From: Lachnospiraceae bacterium
GTDB taxonomy: Bacteria > Bacillota > Clostridia > Lachnospirales > Lachnospiraceae
Assembly: GCA_024691065.1 (NCBI GenBank)
Contig: JAILOA010000255.1
Span: 1 to 31,380 of the forward strand
DNA length: 31,380 bases
Reading direction: 5' to 3'
The stretch's first letter is position 1. Each line of letters begins with the position of its first letter. Position numbers and translations under genes: made by a program. Shown here piece by piece: positions 31,095 through 31,380 of the stretch. Below the pieces are notes generated by a model. That model had not been told where the DNA came from and ran no database searches. It was given only the letters and a program-made list of their open reading frames with translations.

Positions 31095-31380
31095 CTATCT
31101 TGAATACTCCTCAAAGCTTTCCACCAAAGCCTTCTTGTAGGCATATTCTCTTACAAATTTCAAAAACTCCTCGGAATTCCCTTCATTGTAAGCCCTTATT
31201 ATCCTGTTAATGGAATAATAATCAAAGGAAGCTGTCTTTTCATCGTCACATTTTCCACTGATAACCCCTGATTTAAGGACCTTTCCGTCCATCAGTTCGC
31301 TATCCTCCCTTATGATAGTGTATTCCACACATTCATCCTCAAAAATCAGGAAGCGCTTAATCCTTATTCCCTCATAAACA
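31095..31380 (-). CDS. C-terminal end of a protein of unknown function (possibly DUF5717-type)
   Basis: The frame is open from the right edge to a TAG at 31095-31097. Within it the nearest start codon is a GTG at 31328, but the preceding codons (VYEGIRIKRFLIFEDECVEY) look like real coding, so I read it as the last 94 residues of a larger protein starting beyond the window. The visible part is charged and helical, ending VESFEEYSR. In Lachnospiraceae a very large DUF5717 protein often precedes a DUF5716 protein, which suggests its identity, but this is from memory and not shown by a motif. The reading frame goes on for 33 codons after the TAG before a TAA at 30993. It lies upstream of the Hsp70-like gene on the same strand. 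Confidence 0.55.
   Translation of the reverse strand, partial: VYEGIRIKRFLIFEDECVEYTIIREDSELMDGKVLKSGVISGKCDDEKTASFDYYSINRIIRAYNEGNSEEFLKFVREYAYKKALVESFEEYSR

Overview
The window looks like a chromosomal segment of a low-GC Gram-positive anaerobe, most likely a member of the Lachnospiraceae (Clostridia). The clues are the AT-rich codon use, strong Shine-Dalgarno sites with some TTG and GTG starts, a CheY of the Firmicutes type, and a set of lineage-type hypothetical proteins. Genus is not decided from the sequence.

Left edge (1-4340): a CotH-type secreted protein on the minus strand runs off the left end. Two plus-strand genes follow: a multi-span O-acyltransferase (Acyltransferase_3) and a GT4 glycosyltransferase with its own promoter. 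A bidirectional terminator at 4296-4338 separates them from the next block.

Central block (4368-23731): 17 genes, all on the minus strand, form a cell-surface polysaccharide locus. In order of transcription (right to left) they are: ABC-2 permease, DUF2142-type membrane protein, GT2, ABC ATPase with a Wzt-like tail, tandem-domain GT2, GT2, DPM1-like GT2, DUF2304 partner, GT2, GT2, Wzx-type flippase, fucosyltransferase-like protein, sugar 3,4-ketoisomerase, aminotransferase, GNAT acetyltransferase, CgeB-like glycosyltransferase, hexapeptide acetyltransferase and an extended SDR. Counting the ketoisomerase group, three internal promoters were read: one ahead of the permease, a near copy ahead of the ATPase, and one ahead of the ketoisomerase. 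The locus therefore makes a dTDP-3-amino-3,6-dideoxyhexose (probably N-acetylated), assembles a glycan with many transferases, and holds two kinds of exporter. No Wzy polymerase and no rmlA or rmlB is visible.

Right block (23957-31380): DNA polymerase I with an unusually long middle region, a small zinc-finger membrane protein of the anti-sigma (zf-HC2) type, and a tRNA-Leu(CAA) with a strong promoter and terminator. About 1 kb around these genes holds three unrelated tandem-repeat arrays (60, 51 and 42 bp). Then come a stand-alone CheY, a TPR protein, an Hsp70/actin-fold ATPase-like protein and the C-terminal end of a further protein, all on the minus strand. This last group is the least understood part of the window and the best candidate for an undescribed system.

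No insertion sequence, CRISPR array, rRNA or prophage was seen.
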